This document shows, in pieces, positions 1 through 7,625 of a stretch of 17,588 bases of DNA; the stretch's first letter is position 1, and every line of letters starts with the position of its first letter. The stretch comes from Lentzea aerocolonigenes (GTDB taxonomy: Bacteria; Actinomycetota; Actinomycetes; Mycobacteriales; Pseudonocardiaceae): assembly GCF_000955955.1 (NCBI RefSeq), contig NZ_JYJG01000322.1:1-17588 (forward strand). The letters are read 5' to 3'. The notes below the pieces were generated by a model. It saw nothing but the letters and a program-made list of their open reading frames with translations. It had not been told where the DNA came from and made no database searches. The translations under genes were made by a program, and so were the position numbers.

Positions 1-2
1 GC

Positions 3-662
3 TTAGACAGCGCGCAACACCGACTGCTCGCCGCGGTGGAGAGCCTCGACGTGCTCGGTGACGTTGAACGCGTCGCTCAGCGTCTTACCGCCGTCGAGCA
101 GCTCGATCACCCGGTGCTCGGTGTTCTTGACGGCCAGCGCGGCGTCCAGGACCTCGCCGGCACGCAGCGGGTCCAGCACGACAAGGCCTTCGTCGTCAGC
201 GAGGACCAGGTCGCCCGGACTCACCACGACGCCACCGCACGTCACCGGCACCTGAAGCTCGCCGAGCTGCGACGCCGTGCCCGCGCGCGGCGTCACGAAC
301 CGGCTGTAGACAGGGAGCTCGCACGTCGACACGTACGCCATGTCGCGGTAGCCACCGTCCACCACCACACCGCCCAACCCGCGCACCAACGCCGCACGCG
401 CGAACATCTCGCCTCCGAGCGCGGTCTCCCGTCCACCGCCGTCGACCACGATCACCGCACCGGGCTCGGCCGTCTCGACCGCCCGCAGCACCGCCAGGAA
501 GTCCTCCCGGCACCGCACGGTGAACGCCGGGCCGAAGATCCGGTTCGCCGCCGACCGGGCGCGAATCCCGCTGTCCATGACCCGCGTGGTCCGGTCCGCG
601 TCGCAGATCGCGGTGGTGTCCACGGCACGAAACCGTGCCTGCAGGTCGTCGGTGTTCGGCAT
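3..662 (-). CDS. RraA-family protein (HMG aldolase / RraA-like fold)
   Basis: The 219-residue product matches the RraA / 4-hydroxy-4-methyl-2-oxoglutarate aldolase family in length and motif order. A G-G-E segment lies at residues 83-85. The signature V-D-G-G-x-R-D follows at 101-107, with Asp102, Arg106 and Asp107 as the likely metal/substrate residues, and a PGDLVLADDEG segment sits at 149-159. Members are cytoplasmic and either cleave HMG or oxaloacetate-type acids with a divalent metal, or bind RNase E; the sequence does not say which. The ATG is preceded by GGAGGA at 669-674, a good ribosome site. The stop TAA lies just inside the window, so the gene is complete. It follows the EF-hand gene by 48 bp on the same strand. 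The family call is firm; the substrate is unknown. Confidence 0.9.
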   Translation of the reverse strand: MPNTDDLQARFRAVDTTAICDADRTTRVMDSGIRARSAANRIFGPAFTVRCREDFLAVLRAVETAEPGAVIVVDGGGRETALGGEMFARAALVRGLGGVVVDGGYRDMAYVSTCELPVYSRFVTPRAGTASQLGELQVPVTCGGVVVSPGDLVLADDEGLVVLDPLRAGEVLDAALAVKNTEHRVIELLDGGKTLSDAFNVTEHVEALHRGEQSVLRAV

Positions 663-684
663 CAGGCGTCCTCCAGATCAGATA

Positions 685-709
685 CCCGCCGGGGCTCGCC
701 GCCGGCGGG
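685..709 (-). terminator. GC-rich inverted repeat after EF-hand gene
   Basis: The arms CCCGCCGG (685-692) and CCGGCGGG (702-709) enclose a 9-nt loop and begin directly after the EF-hand stop codon. No T-tract follows, and the RraA ribosome site lies about 10 nt further on. It could be a weak terminator or attenuator, or just GC-rich chance. Confidence 0.3.
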
Positions 710-710
710 G

Positions 711-1265
711 TCAGGCCGCCTGCATCGACCGCGGGTACAGCCAGCTGCCGGGCGTGTCCTCGGTCGGGTTCGTGTAGTAGTCGTACACCGCGTCCACGTA
801 CTCCTGCAGGCTGATCGAGCCGTCGCCGTCGGTGTCCACGTGCTCGAACGCGGTCCTGCACTCCGCCTCGGACAGCCCGCGCGCCTGCAGCAGCACCTGG
901 AACTCGGCCGCCTCGACCCGCCCGTCGCCGTTCGTGTCCGCGAGCGCCAGCAACGACTCGGACACCTCCAGGAACATGTCGTCGAACTCGTCCACGTCGA
1001 CGAAGGTCGCCAGCATCGCCGCCCGGTACTCGTCGAGCGTGATCCGGCCGTCCCGGTCGGCGTCGCAGTGCTCGACCAGCGTCTCCCAGAACCGGTCGCT
1101 CGTCTCGATCAGCTCCCGCCCGCGCTCCGAGGACGCGGGCTCGCCGAACGCCCGCAGCAACCGGTTGGCGAGCGCGTAGAGGTCCGCGAGCTCGATGACG
1201 CCGTTGCCGTTGACGTCGTAGTGGTCGAATGTCGTCGCGATCCTGTGCAGCAGAACCTCGTTCAT
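711..1265 (-). CDS. Calerythrin-like four-EF-hand calcium-binding protein
   Basis: The 184-residue protein has four EF-hand loops, at 17-28 (DVNGNGVIELAD), 68-79 (DADRDGRITLDE), 110-121 (DTNGDGRVEAAE) and 144-155 (DTDGDGSISLQE). Each has acidic or amide ligands at positions 1, 3 and 5, Gly at 6, a hydrophobic residue at 8 and an acid at 12. Loop 1 ends in Asp rather than Glu. Size and layout match actinobacterial calerythrin, a cytosolic calcium buffer or sensor related to sarcoplasmic calcium-binding proteins. I chose the ATG at 1265 because an upstream in-frame extension would run back into the neighbouring gene and carries no homologous sequence; the ribosome site there is weak. The gene lies 43 bp after the TetR-like gene and may be co-transcribed with it. 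There is no signal peptide. Confidence 0.92.
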   Translation of the reverse strand: MNEVLLHRIATTFDHYDVNGNGVIELADLYALANRLLRAFGEPASSERGRELIETSDRFWETLVEHCDADRDGRITLDEYRAAMLATFVDVDEFDDMFLEVSESLLALADTNGDGRVEAAEFQVLLQARGLSEAECRTAFEHVDTDGDGSISLQEYVDAVYDYYTNPTEDTPGSWLYPRSMQAA

Positions 1266-1308
1266 GACCGCAAACTCTGGCGGCAGACGCCGCCGGACGC
1301 AAACGCGG

Positions 1309-2160
1309 CTACCGGTCGTGCAGGATCCCGCGCAGCGCCTCCGCGACACACCGCCCGTCGCCGGGGTCGAGCGCGGCGTAGATCAGCGCTTGGACGGATG
1401 CCACGAACAGGTCGCGGTTGTCCGTCGTGTTGTCGCCGGTGGCCGCGATGTGCTGCGCGAAGCCGGCCGTCTGCGCGGACACCATCATGCTGAGCTTCGC
1501 CGGGGTGACACCGGGCCGGAACCGCACCCCGAGCAGGTGCAGACCCCGCTCGTACACCGGCGCCCACCGCGTCGAGTACGCGTCGAGCAGCTCGCGGTAC
1601 GCGGTGGTGGCGACGGCCTGCCACTTGGCGTCGATGGTCAGCGAGAGCTGGAACAGCCAGTACCTCGCCAGCCGGATGCGCATCCGCAGGTCGTGCGTGG
1701 CGATCTTCGAGATGAGCTCGGTGAGCTCGAGCCGGCCGTCGTGCACCGCGGGCAGCTCGGCGAGTGCCCGGCGCGGGCCGTAGTCGAGGAACAGACCCCA
1801 GCGCGGCGCGGTGCACGTGTACTTGATGAGGCACATGAAGTAGTTCGCCATGCCGCCGTTGCCCGGCCACCGATCGCGGAACGCCCCTTCTCCGACGTGC
1901 ACGACCTCCGGCAGCTCGGCCGCGACCCCGGCTGCCCGGCGCACCACGATGTCCCGCGTCAGCCGGGCGCTCACCAGCTCGTCACGGCTGCGCGCGCTGC
2001 GGCCGGCGAGCTGGTCGTCGATCTCCCTGAGGCCGCCTTCGAGGAACGACATCGTGGCGAGGTAGACCGACCGCTTCGGGTTGTGCGGGTCGGCGAGGCT
2101 CGGGCGGGAGATGTACCCCCGAAACACTTCTGGCCAGTTCACCTCGTCGTTGAAGTGCAC
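1309..2160 (-). CDS. TetR-like protein with degenerate DNA-binding region, function unknown
   Basis: I do not recognise this 283-residue protein with certainty. Residues 66-112 resemble a worn TetR helix-turn-helix, ending in G-A-F-R-D-R-W-P-G where TetR proteins have a G-x-x-Y/F-x-x-F/W-x-S-K segment. Residues 200-283 resemble a TetR C-terminal ligand/dimer domain (LLGVRFRPGVTPAKLSMM, then DLFVASVQALIYAALDP). About 60 residues precede the HTH-like part, which is unusual for TetR. I chose the GTG at 2160 because AGGGGG sits 4 nt upstream and a candidate promoter covers the two upstream start codons (ATG 2184, TTG 2211). The neighbour downstream is the EF-hand gene. It could be a regulator or a helical protein that has lost DNA binding. 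Confidence 0.6.
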   Translation of the reverse strand: MHFNDEVNWPEVFRGYISRPSLADPHNPKRSVYLATMSFLEGGLREIDDQLAGRSARSRDELVSARLTRDIVVRRAAGVAAELPEVVHVGEGAFRDRWPGNGGMANYFMCLIKYTCTAPRWGLFLDYGPRRALAELPAVHDGRLELTELISKIATHDLRMRIRLARYWLFQLSLTIDAKWQAVATTAYRELLDAYSTRWAPVYERGLHLLGVRFRPGVTPAKLSMMVSAQTAGFAQHIAATGDNTTDNRDLFVASVQALIYAALDPGDGRCVAEALRGILHDR

Positions 2161-2164
2161 GCCA

Positions 2165-2170
2165 CCCCCT
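2165..2170 (-). promoter_or_regulatory. Ribosome site deciding the GTG start at 2160
   Basis: The minus strand reads AGGGGG, then TGGC, then GTG. It is the only good Shine-Dalgarno match among the three in-frame start candidates. Confidence 0.55.
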
Positions 2171-2182
2171 GGAGATCGTCTC

Positions 2183-2211
2183 ATTGCAGCACACGGCCCA
2201 GGGCAGGGCAA
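2183..2211 (-). promoter_or_regulatory. Candidate sigma-70-type promoter for the TetR-like gene
   Basis: On the minus strand, TTGCCC (2206-2211) and TGCAAT (2183-2188) are separated by exactly 17 nt. Transcription would begin near 2176, leaving a leader of about 16 nt with the AGGGGG ribosome site. Each box matches the consensus at 4 of 6 positions, so this is inference. Confidence 0.4.
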
Positions 2212-2303
2212 CGTCCTCGCGCGGCCCTCCTGAACAGGAGGATGACGGCCGGATCCGCGGACGTCATCGTCGTACCAACAGTGTTCGGTGGAGAGGGAGT
2301 CCG

Positions 2304-2417
2304 ATGCACATCTCGGTGGAGACGTCGTTGTTGTCCGTCCGGGCGGTCGAAGTGCTGCTGGTTCTGCTGGCCGCTCTCGTCTGCGGAGTGCAGCGGGACA
2401 AGCGCCCGCCCCGGTGA
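2304..2417 (+). CDS. Small probable membrane peptide, 37 residues
   Basis: An ATG at 2304 opens a 37-codon frame ending in TGA at 2415-2417, preceded by GAGAGGGAG four nt upstream. Third codon positions are G or C in 33 of 37 codons, as expected for a translated gene in this genome. Residues 9-28 (LLSVRAVEVLLVLLAALVCG) are mostly hydrophobic and could span a membrane once, followed by a basic tail (RDKRPPR). The reading frame ends on the base before the stop codon of the convergent kinase gene. It has no recognised family. It may be a membrane micropeptide or part of an untranslated leader; existence of the product is inferred from the ribosome site and codon bias only. Confidence 0.45.
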   Translation: MHISVETSLLSVRAVEVLLVLLAALVCGVQRDKRPPR

Positions 2418-5400
2418 TCAGAAGTTCGACGTGATCGCCGCTACCAGGTCGTCCGCGATCGTGCCGGGATCCTTGGCCTCGTAGGCTCCCGCCGCGGTCG
2501 CCTCGGCGATCTTCCTGAGCTCGTCGCGTCCTCTGGCGTCCTCGTCGGACGCGAACCCGTAGGCGATCGTGAAGACCCGCACCGGTTCGGCGTCCGCGGT
2601 GATCTTGATGCGGTCGAGCAGCTGGTCGAGGTTCAGGCCGGTGCTCTTGTCGTTGCGGCCGTCGGTGAGCAGCACGACGGCGTTGATCGCCTTCCTGTCG
2701 AGGTTCTGCCGCATGGTCGTCACGGCCTGGTCGACCGTGTCGAACAAGCCGGTCCCGCCTTCCGCCGGCAGCGCCCTGATCTTGTCCGCGATCTCCTGGC
2801 GCTTGACCTCGCTGAGCGGGCCGGCCGCGAGCAGTTCACAGTGGTCACCGCGGCAGCCCGGGCCCGTTCCGGCGGCGCCCGCGGTGGAGAAGTTCCACAG
2901 TCCGAGGCGGTCGGAGTCGGTGAACCCGTTGACGATCTCGCCGCGGTACTTCTTGATCAGCTCGATCTTGGAGGGACAGTACTGGGTGGCCGGATCCCGT
3001 TTCATCAGCTCGGGTTCACAGCTCTGCTTCTCGACCTCGTTGGCGGTCACCCCGGCCTTCATCGAGCCGGAGGTGTCGACGACGAACAGGACGTTCGCGG
3101 GTTTGCGCACGGCGCTCCACGCGGTCAGCACCTTGTCCAGCGTGCGCGCGGAGGGCGTCTGCATCTCCTTCACCCCGAACGCGGGGGAGACGCCGTTGTC
3201 GTCGGTGGCGAGCTCGCCGGACGCGTGCGAGGGAGCGCGGAAACCCAGCTGCCCGAACCGCTTCTGCACCTTCGGGGAGAGCAGGTGGCGCAGGAAGTCC
3301 TCGCTCACGTCCCGCTTCGCCTTCGGTGCTCCCGGCCAGGTGAGCTCGATGTACGGGTGGTCGTGGAAGATCGTGCCTTCCTTGGGGTACATCGCGACGA
3401 GCTTGGTGGCGGGCTCGGCCTCACGCGGGTCCTCTGTGGACAGTGCGCCGCTCGGGTAGCCGGCGTTGTAGGCGAGCATCGAGCTCTCGTCCACGGTGAG
3501 CGCCGAGATGTAGGAGAGCACCTGCCCCTTGCGTTCCGCGGTGCGGAGGTTGCGCAGGAAATGCAGGCTCGTCTCGCCGTAGTGCACGATCGACTGCTCG
3601 ATGTCCTGCACGAACTTCTGCGCGGCCGGGTCGTCGACGTCGCTGTCCTTGAGCGGTCCGGACGAGTCGGTGTTGGCGCGGAACGCGTGGAAGGCGCCGA
3701 TGGTCGCGTTGAGACCGGAGGTCGAGTAGTTGGGGTTCGTCTTGCCGAGCCGGAAAGGCCCCCAGTCCTTCTGGTACCTGCCCCAGCCCTGCGCGTCGGT
3801 CGCGAGGTCCGCGAGCGTCCGCCAGCTGACCTCCTTCGTGCGCGGCCAGCCGAGCGCCTCCGCCATGGGTTTCGGCATGGCGATCACCACGGGGGACGTG
3901 ACGACCGCTCCGCGCGTCTTCGCCGGCAGCACGGCCATGGCGTTCGCGTTGCCGGTGGCGCGGTCGCGGGCGATGTCCAGCCACTCGCTGGACGCCGGCG
4001 ACCAGACGTCCGGACGAGGACCGTCCGACTCGGTCCACCCGCGCGCCAGCGTGTTCGCGGCGGCACCGGAGTTCAGCTCGGTGACCGAGACCTGGACGCA
4101 GTGCCCGTCGGCGGACCGCGTGCCGTACTCGGCGGCGATCTCCTTGAACAGCTCGCTCTTGTCCGCGGACACGCCCACGCTCAACGTCTGGTCCGGCGTC
4201 GCCTCGCACGTGGGCAGCGTCGCCGCGGTCGCACCGCCGTCCGGCCCCCAGGGGAAGACCGGCACGAGGACGAACGCCAGCAGCGCGACGACCGCGGCGA
4301 GCGCGGTCCACCGCGCCCTGGCCTGCTGCCACAGGGGAACCGCGGGTTCTCGTACCTGCGCGGCCTTCAACGCCTTGCTGCGCTCCGCCGCCCGCTCGCG
4401 AACCCATTCCGGTGCGGTACCGGCGAAGGGCGCGCACCCGTCGATGATCTCCTGGAGCGACGGCCGTTCGGCGGGATCCTTGTCGAGGCACCGACGGATC
4501 AGCGCCGTGAGCGTGCTGTCCCAGCCCGCGAGCCCGCTCAGATCCGGTTCCGCGGTCAGGATCCGGTGGGTGGTGCTCTCCTGGTCGTTGCCGAACGGCG
4601 GCGTGCCCGTCGCCGCGTACACCAGCAGCGCACCCAACGAGAACACGTCGCTCGCCGCCGTGATCTTCTCGGTCCCGCGCGCCTGCTCCGGCGACATGAA
4701 CGCGAGCGTGCCGACCGTCCCGTGCCGGGTGATGTCCACGTTCTCGCGGTTCTTCGCGATGCCGAGGTCGATGATCCAGACGTCGTCGACACCCAGCAAC
4801 ACGTTGGCGGGCTTCAGGTCCCGGTGCACCAGCCCCTTGCCGTGGATGAGCCGCAGCTTGGCCGCGACCGCACCCGCCAGCCACGCCACGGCCGCCGGAC
4901 GCCACGGGTTGCTCCTGGACACCAGTTGTTGCAACGGCAGGCTCGGCAGGTACTCCGTCGCGAACCACGGCTGCTCCGCGTCGGCGTTGGCGTCGAGCAC
5001 CGTCGGGAACTCGCCGCCCGCCGACTTGCCCACGTCGTCGACGGATCGGATCTCCCGCCCGAACCGCTCGCGGCTCACGGGGTTGCCGGCGAGATCGGCA
5101 CCGAGCACCTTGACGACCGCCAGCCGCCCCTCCCGCCGATCGGCGCCCAGGAACACGACCCCCGTCGACCCGGGCCCCAGCCTGCCGAGCAACGTGTACT
5201 CGCCGATCTTGCGAGGGTCGTCGCGCCGCAGCGGTTCCAGTTCCAGGGCCTCGAGCAGCCCGACCAGATCGCCGCCCGGTTTCGGCCACACGAACCAGAT
5301 GCTGGTCACGGCGACGAGCGCACTGATGACACTGCCCAGCTTGTCCGCGCGGTCCAGCCCCTGCACCACCAGGAACACGACCAGCGACACCGCGGCTGCG

Positions 5401-5438
5401 GCGAGCACGACACCCGCCACGATCCGGCGCTTCTGCAA
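2418..5438 (-). CDS. Membrane Ser/Thr protein kinase fused to solute-binding-like and vWA domains
   Basis: A 1006-residue modular protein. Two hydrophobic segments (6-27, 33-51) precede a Hanks-type kinase at about 80-335. It has a glycine loop GPGSTGVVFLG (88-98), Lys110, Glu129, HRDLKPAN (205-212), DLG in place of DFG (224-226), SPE (249-251) and Asp263, so all catalytic residues are present. A third membrane segment (378-397) leads to an extracellular solute-binding-like region (about 415-735). A von Willebrand A domain follows (about 780-1006) with MIDAS motif DTSGS (788-792), Thr896 and Asp926. Inferred topology is kinase inside, ligand/adhesion domains outside, suggesting signal transfer across the membrane. 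The start is TTG at 5438 with AGGGGGAG seven nt upstream. It lies 89 bp after the DUF4241 gene. The ligand and kinase substrate are unknown. Confidence 0.9.
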   Translation of the reverse strand: MQKRRIVAGVVLAAAAVSLVVFLVVQGLDRADKLGSVISALVAVTSIWFVWPKPGGDLVGLLEALELEPLRRDDPRKIGEYTLLGRLGPGSTGVVFLGADRREGRLAVVKVLGADLAGNPVSRERFGREIRSVDDVGKSAGGEFPTVLDANADAEQPWFATEYLPSLPLQQLVSRSNPWRPAAVAWLAGAVAAKLRLIHGKGLVHRDLKPANVLLGVDDVWIIDLGIAKNRENVDITRHGTVGTLAFMSPEQARGTEKITAASDVFSLGALLVYAATGTPPFGNDQESTTHRILTAEPDLSGLAGWDSTLTALIRRCLDKDPAERPSLQEIIDGCAPFAGTAPEWVRERAAERSKALKAAQVREPAVPLWQQARARWTALAAVVALLAFVLVPVFPWGPDGGATAATLPTCEATPDQTLSVGVSADKSELFKEIAAEYGTRSADGHCVQVSVTELNSGAAANTLARGWTESDGPRPDVWSPASSEWLDIARDRATGNANAMAVLPAKTRGAVVTSPVVIAMPKPMAEALGWPRTKEVSWRTLADLATDAQGWGRYQKDWGPFRLGKTNPNYSTSGLNATIGAFHAFRANTDSSGPLKDSDVDDPAAQKFVQDIEQSIVHYGETSLHFLRNLRTAERKGQVLSYISALTVDESSMLAYNAGYPSGALSTEDPREAEPATKLVAMYPKEGTIFHDHPYIELTWPGAPKAKRDVSEDFLRHLLSPKVQKRFGQLGFRAPSHASGELATDDNGVSPAFGVKEMQTPSARTLDKVLTAWSAVRKPANVLFVVDTSGSMKAGVTANEVEKQSCEPELMKRDPATQYCPSKIELIKKYRGEIVNGFTDSDRLGLWNFSTAGAAGTGPGCRGDHCELLAAGPLSEVKRQEIADKIRALPAEGGTGLFDTVDQAVTTMRQNLDRKAINAVVLLTDGRNDKSTGLNLDQLLDRIKITADAEPVRVFTIAYGFASDEDARGRDELRKIAEATAAGAYEAKDPGTIADDLVAAITSNF

Positions 5439-5445
5439 CTCGAGG

Positions 5446-5453
5446 CTCCCCCT
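5446..5453 (-). promoter_or_regulatory. Ribosome site deciding the TTG start of the kinase gene
   Basis: AGGGGGAG on the minus strand lies 7 nt before the TTG at 5438. The ATG pair further upstream (about 5475) is in another frame. Confidence 0.7.
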
Positions 5454-5527
5454 GCTCGTCGGCCGTTCCCTTCATCATCGGCCAACGACGGCGAGCGGTT
5501 ACGGGTTTCGCACTATCCGTGTTCGGA

Positions 5528-6880
5528 TCAGGCGGGTTCGGCGGTGGCCAGTGCGGGCACCTGGAAGTCGGCGACGAAGCGGCTGACGGAGCCGTCCTCC
5601 GCGCGGCCGAGCCACACCGGGAACGCGCCGTCGCTCCAGCCCGGCACGATGATCATGTCGACCTCGCCGTCGGACAGGGTGCGGTAGACGGCGTCACCGG
5701 TCGTGGCGGCTTCGCGGTCGGTGCGCGGGAACGCCGTCGAACCGGTGTGATCGACCAGCGCGAGAGTGGCGGTGTCCACCGGGTTGCCGAAGAACTCGCC
5801 GTCGCCCAGCTCCAGTTCGTGGTCGCCTTCGCGCAGCGCCAGGTGCCAGGACGCGACCGGCCTGTCCGTGACGGTCACCCGGCACGCGATCGTTTGCGGC
5901 GTCCCGTTCTCCGTCACCTGGAACACGTCCACCTGGTACTCGCCGGGTGGGGCCGCGTCGGCCTGCGGTGCGGAGTCGGCGTCGAGCCAGCCGGGGTCGC
6001 CGACGAGCAACCTGCCGCTGGGCAGCCGGATCCTGCCCGCGGGGATCTGCCGCACGGTCAGGACACGGCCTTCCTTCGTGCGAAACCGTGCGCCGTCGGT
6101 GGTGAGCTCGGTGACGTGGCGCGGGCGCAGCGGGTGCGGCGGGCGCCACGGGAACGAGGCGGGGACGTTGTCCGGACCGGATCGGACGGTGACGGGGCCG
6201 GTCATCCCGGCGAGCGACGGCCAGCCGTTCACCGGGGGCACCGCGACGTCCTCCGGTGGCCGGGTCGGCTCCGGCCAGTTCTGCCAGTCCCGCGAGGTGC
6301 TCAGCTTGCCGCCGCCGGACAGTTCCGCGTCGATCGAGACCGTCTTGATCGCCGCGGACGCGTCGCGGCTGACCCTGGCCCGGATCGTGGGCTTCTCGAG
6401 CCCGGCCGCGTCCCGCCAGCCGCGCACCTCGAACAGCCGCAGCCGCCCGTCCGGCCACCGGCGGTAGGCGACACCCCGGTACCGGCGACCCTCGGAGTCG
6501 ACGAACCACACCTCGGCGTGGTGCGCCTCCCAGCACACCTCCACGACCGCGCGCACAACACCGCCGGCCAGCAGGACCACGGCGTACTGACCGCCCGCGG
6601 CGTCCTGGGCTCGTGCGACCGACTCGGACATCGGCGACACCGGGACACGAGCGGCGGAGTCCCATCCCGCGCAGTACACGATCTCCACCGGCTCGTCCGT
6701 GGGATCGGGCCCCGGCACCGTCGGCAGGTCCTTCCCCAGGACACCGCCCGGCACGCGGTGGGAACGCCACTGCGCCACCACTCCCAGTGCCGCCAGCGAC
6801 ACGGCCGCCGCTCCGGACAGGATCACGGTTCGCCGTGAGAGCTGCGTTGGAGATCTGTTCTCTGGTGCCCCCGAGTCCAC
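5528..6880 (-). CDS. Tat/anchor protein with C-terminal DUF4241 domain
   Basis: The 450-residue product begins with SRRTVIL followed by a hydrophobic stretch (residues 15-36), which reads as a Tat-type signal or a membrane anchor. Residues about 283-443 match the DUF4241 pattern, with IRLPSGRLLVGDPGWL near 285, PPGEYQVDVF at 311-320, ELGDGEFFGNPVD at 357-369, and GWSDGAFPVWLGR followed by FVADF near the end. DUF4241 has no established activity; it occurs in actinobacterial proteins and some immunity-type contexts. The middle section (65-280) is beta-rich and unrecognised. The start is GTG at 6880 with no good ribosome site, only 24 bp after the transglycosylase-like gene, so translation may depend on coupling. 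The kinase gene lies downstream on the same strand. Confidence 0.75.
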   Translation of the reverse strand: MDSGAPENRSPTQLSRRTVILSGAAAVSLAALGVVAQWRSHRVPGGVLGKDLPTVPGPDPTDEPVEIVYCAGWDSAARVPVSPMSESVARAQDAAGGQYAVVLLAGGVVRAVVEVCWEAHHAEVWFVDSEGRRYRGVAYRRWPDGRLRLFEVRGWRDAAGLEKPTIRARVSRDASAAIKTVSIDAELSGGGKLSTSRDWQNWPEPTRPPEDVAVPPVNGWPSLAGMTGPVTVRSGPDNVPASFPWRPPHPLRPRHVTELTTDGARFRTKEGRVLTVRQIPAGRIRLPSGRLLVGDPGWLDADSAPQADAAPPGEYQVDVFQVTENGTPQTIACRVTVTDRPVASWHLALREGDHELELGDGEFFGNPVDTATLALVDHTGSTAFPRTDREAATTGDAVYRTLSDGEVDMIIVPGWSDGAFPVWLGRAEDGSVSRFVADFQVPALATAEPA

Positions 6881-6904
6881 AGTCCGCGATGATACGGAGC
6901 CGGG

Positions 6905-7534
6905 TCATCCGGGTTGGATCGCCTCGGCGGCCTTCTGCCAGTTCGCGCGGATCTTGTCCACATAGGACTGCGCCTGCGGGTTGGGTTTGCCGCCCCGTGC
7001 GCACGCCAGCATCGTGCTCGCCCCGGCGTTGTAGCCGAGCGCGAGAAGCTCGTCGCTCGTGTAGGCGTCCGTCCGCTGCTTCGGCAGCTGGGCGGCGAGG
7101 TCGTGCAGGTGCCACGCCGCGGCGGCGACGGCGAGGCCGGCGTCGTCGGGCAGCTCCTGCCAGTCGCGGGCCGCGAAGTCGCGGTTCTGCTTGGCCTCGT
7201 CGAACGCGGCCTTGTGCATGTTCGCCACGCCGAACGCGGCGTCCGGGTCGATCTTCTGCCACGCCCGTTCGAGCTTGGGATCGTGCGGTTTGTACGACTC
7301 GTTGTAGAGGATCGCCATCAGCAGCTGTGGGCTGATTCCGGCCGACTCGGCGTGTGTGCGGACCAGTGGCGCGTGCCGCCGTGGATCCTGCTGGTCCGGC
7401 ACTGCCGACGTCGACGTGGCAGGAGCGGGCACGGGAGTGCTGCTGGGCGGTGGTGCCGGAGCCGGGCTCACCGAGCACGCGGTGGTGGCCGCGGCGACGA
7501 GCAGCACCGCGAGCGGAGTCCTGAACTTCTTCAC
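6905..7534 (-). CDS. SLT-like lytic transglycosylase fold lipoprotein
   Basis: The 209-residue product has a basic N-terminus, a hydrophobic core and Cys20 in an ATTAC context. This is an acceptable though non-canonical lipobox, suggesting anchoring to the outer face of the membrane. A Pro/Ala/Ser-rich linker (21-50) precedes an SLT-type domain (about 55-205). It contains ISPQLLMAILYNES with candidate catalytic Glu79, an FGVANM segment at 101-106 where related enzymes have a G-L-x-Q-like motif, and LALGYNAG at 164-171. This family cleaves peptidoglycan glycan strands. The start is GTG at 7534 with a weak ribosome site. It heads the run into the DUF4241 gene. Activity is inferred; the motif after Glu79 is divergent, so it could be non-catalytic. 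Confidence 0.75.
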   Translation of the reverse strand: MKKFRTPLAVLLVAAATTACSVSPAPAPPPSSTPVPAPATSTSAVPDQQDPRRHAPLVRTHAESAGISPQLLMAILYNESYKPHDPKLERAWQKIDPDAAFGVANMHKAAFDEAKQNRDFAARDWQELPDDAGLAVAAAAWHLHDLAAQLPKQRTDAYTSDELLALGYNAGASTMLACARGGKPNPQAQSYVDKIRANWQKAAEAIQPG

Positions 7535-7625
7535 GATCGCAAGGACGCGTCGCGGGCTGATTCGTTCCTCGTGGCGAAAACGACAAAGCGCCGAAACTGC
7601 GCAGGCGTGTATGAAGAATCACCGA

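Noticed and set aside
2161..2211. Longer starts (ATG 2184, TTG 2211) for the TetR-like gene
   Set aside because: They have poor ribosome sites and coincide with the candidate -10 and -35 boxes, so they would probably not be transcribed.
2226..2241. Small inverted repeat CCTCCT-GAAC-AGGAGG
   Set aside because: A 6-bp stem next to an out-of-context ATG; no gene follows in that frame and chance is likely in GC-rich DNA.
5515..5528. Hairpin ATCCG-N4-CGGAT between the DUF4241 and kinase genes
   Set aside because: Only 5 bp of stem, overlapping the stop codon and without a T-tract; too weak to call a terminator.
2841..5687. A 948-codon open frame on the plus strand opposite the kinase gene
   Set aside because: Its product is a low-complexity Arg/Gly/Val/Asp-rich shadow of the well-supported kinase gene, a usual effect of high GC; it has no domains.
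5519..6838. Long plus-strand frame opposite the DUF4241 gene (and similar long frames at 36-1493, 9128-11296, 11597-13069, 12805-14094, 14098-15780)
   Set aside because: All mirror genuine genes on the opposite strand or other frame, with biased composition and no recognisable family.
7535..7625. Promoter for the SLT lipoprotein gene (TTGTCG with a GAATCA-like box)
   Set aside because: The -10 match is too poor to support; a promoter is expected here, since a terminator precedes it, but I cannot place it.
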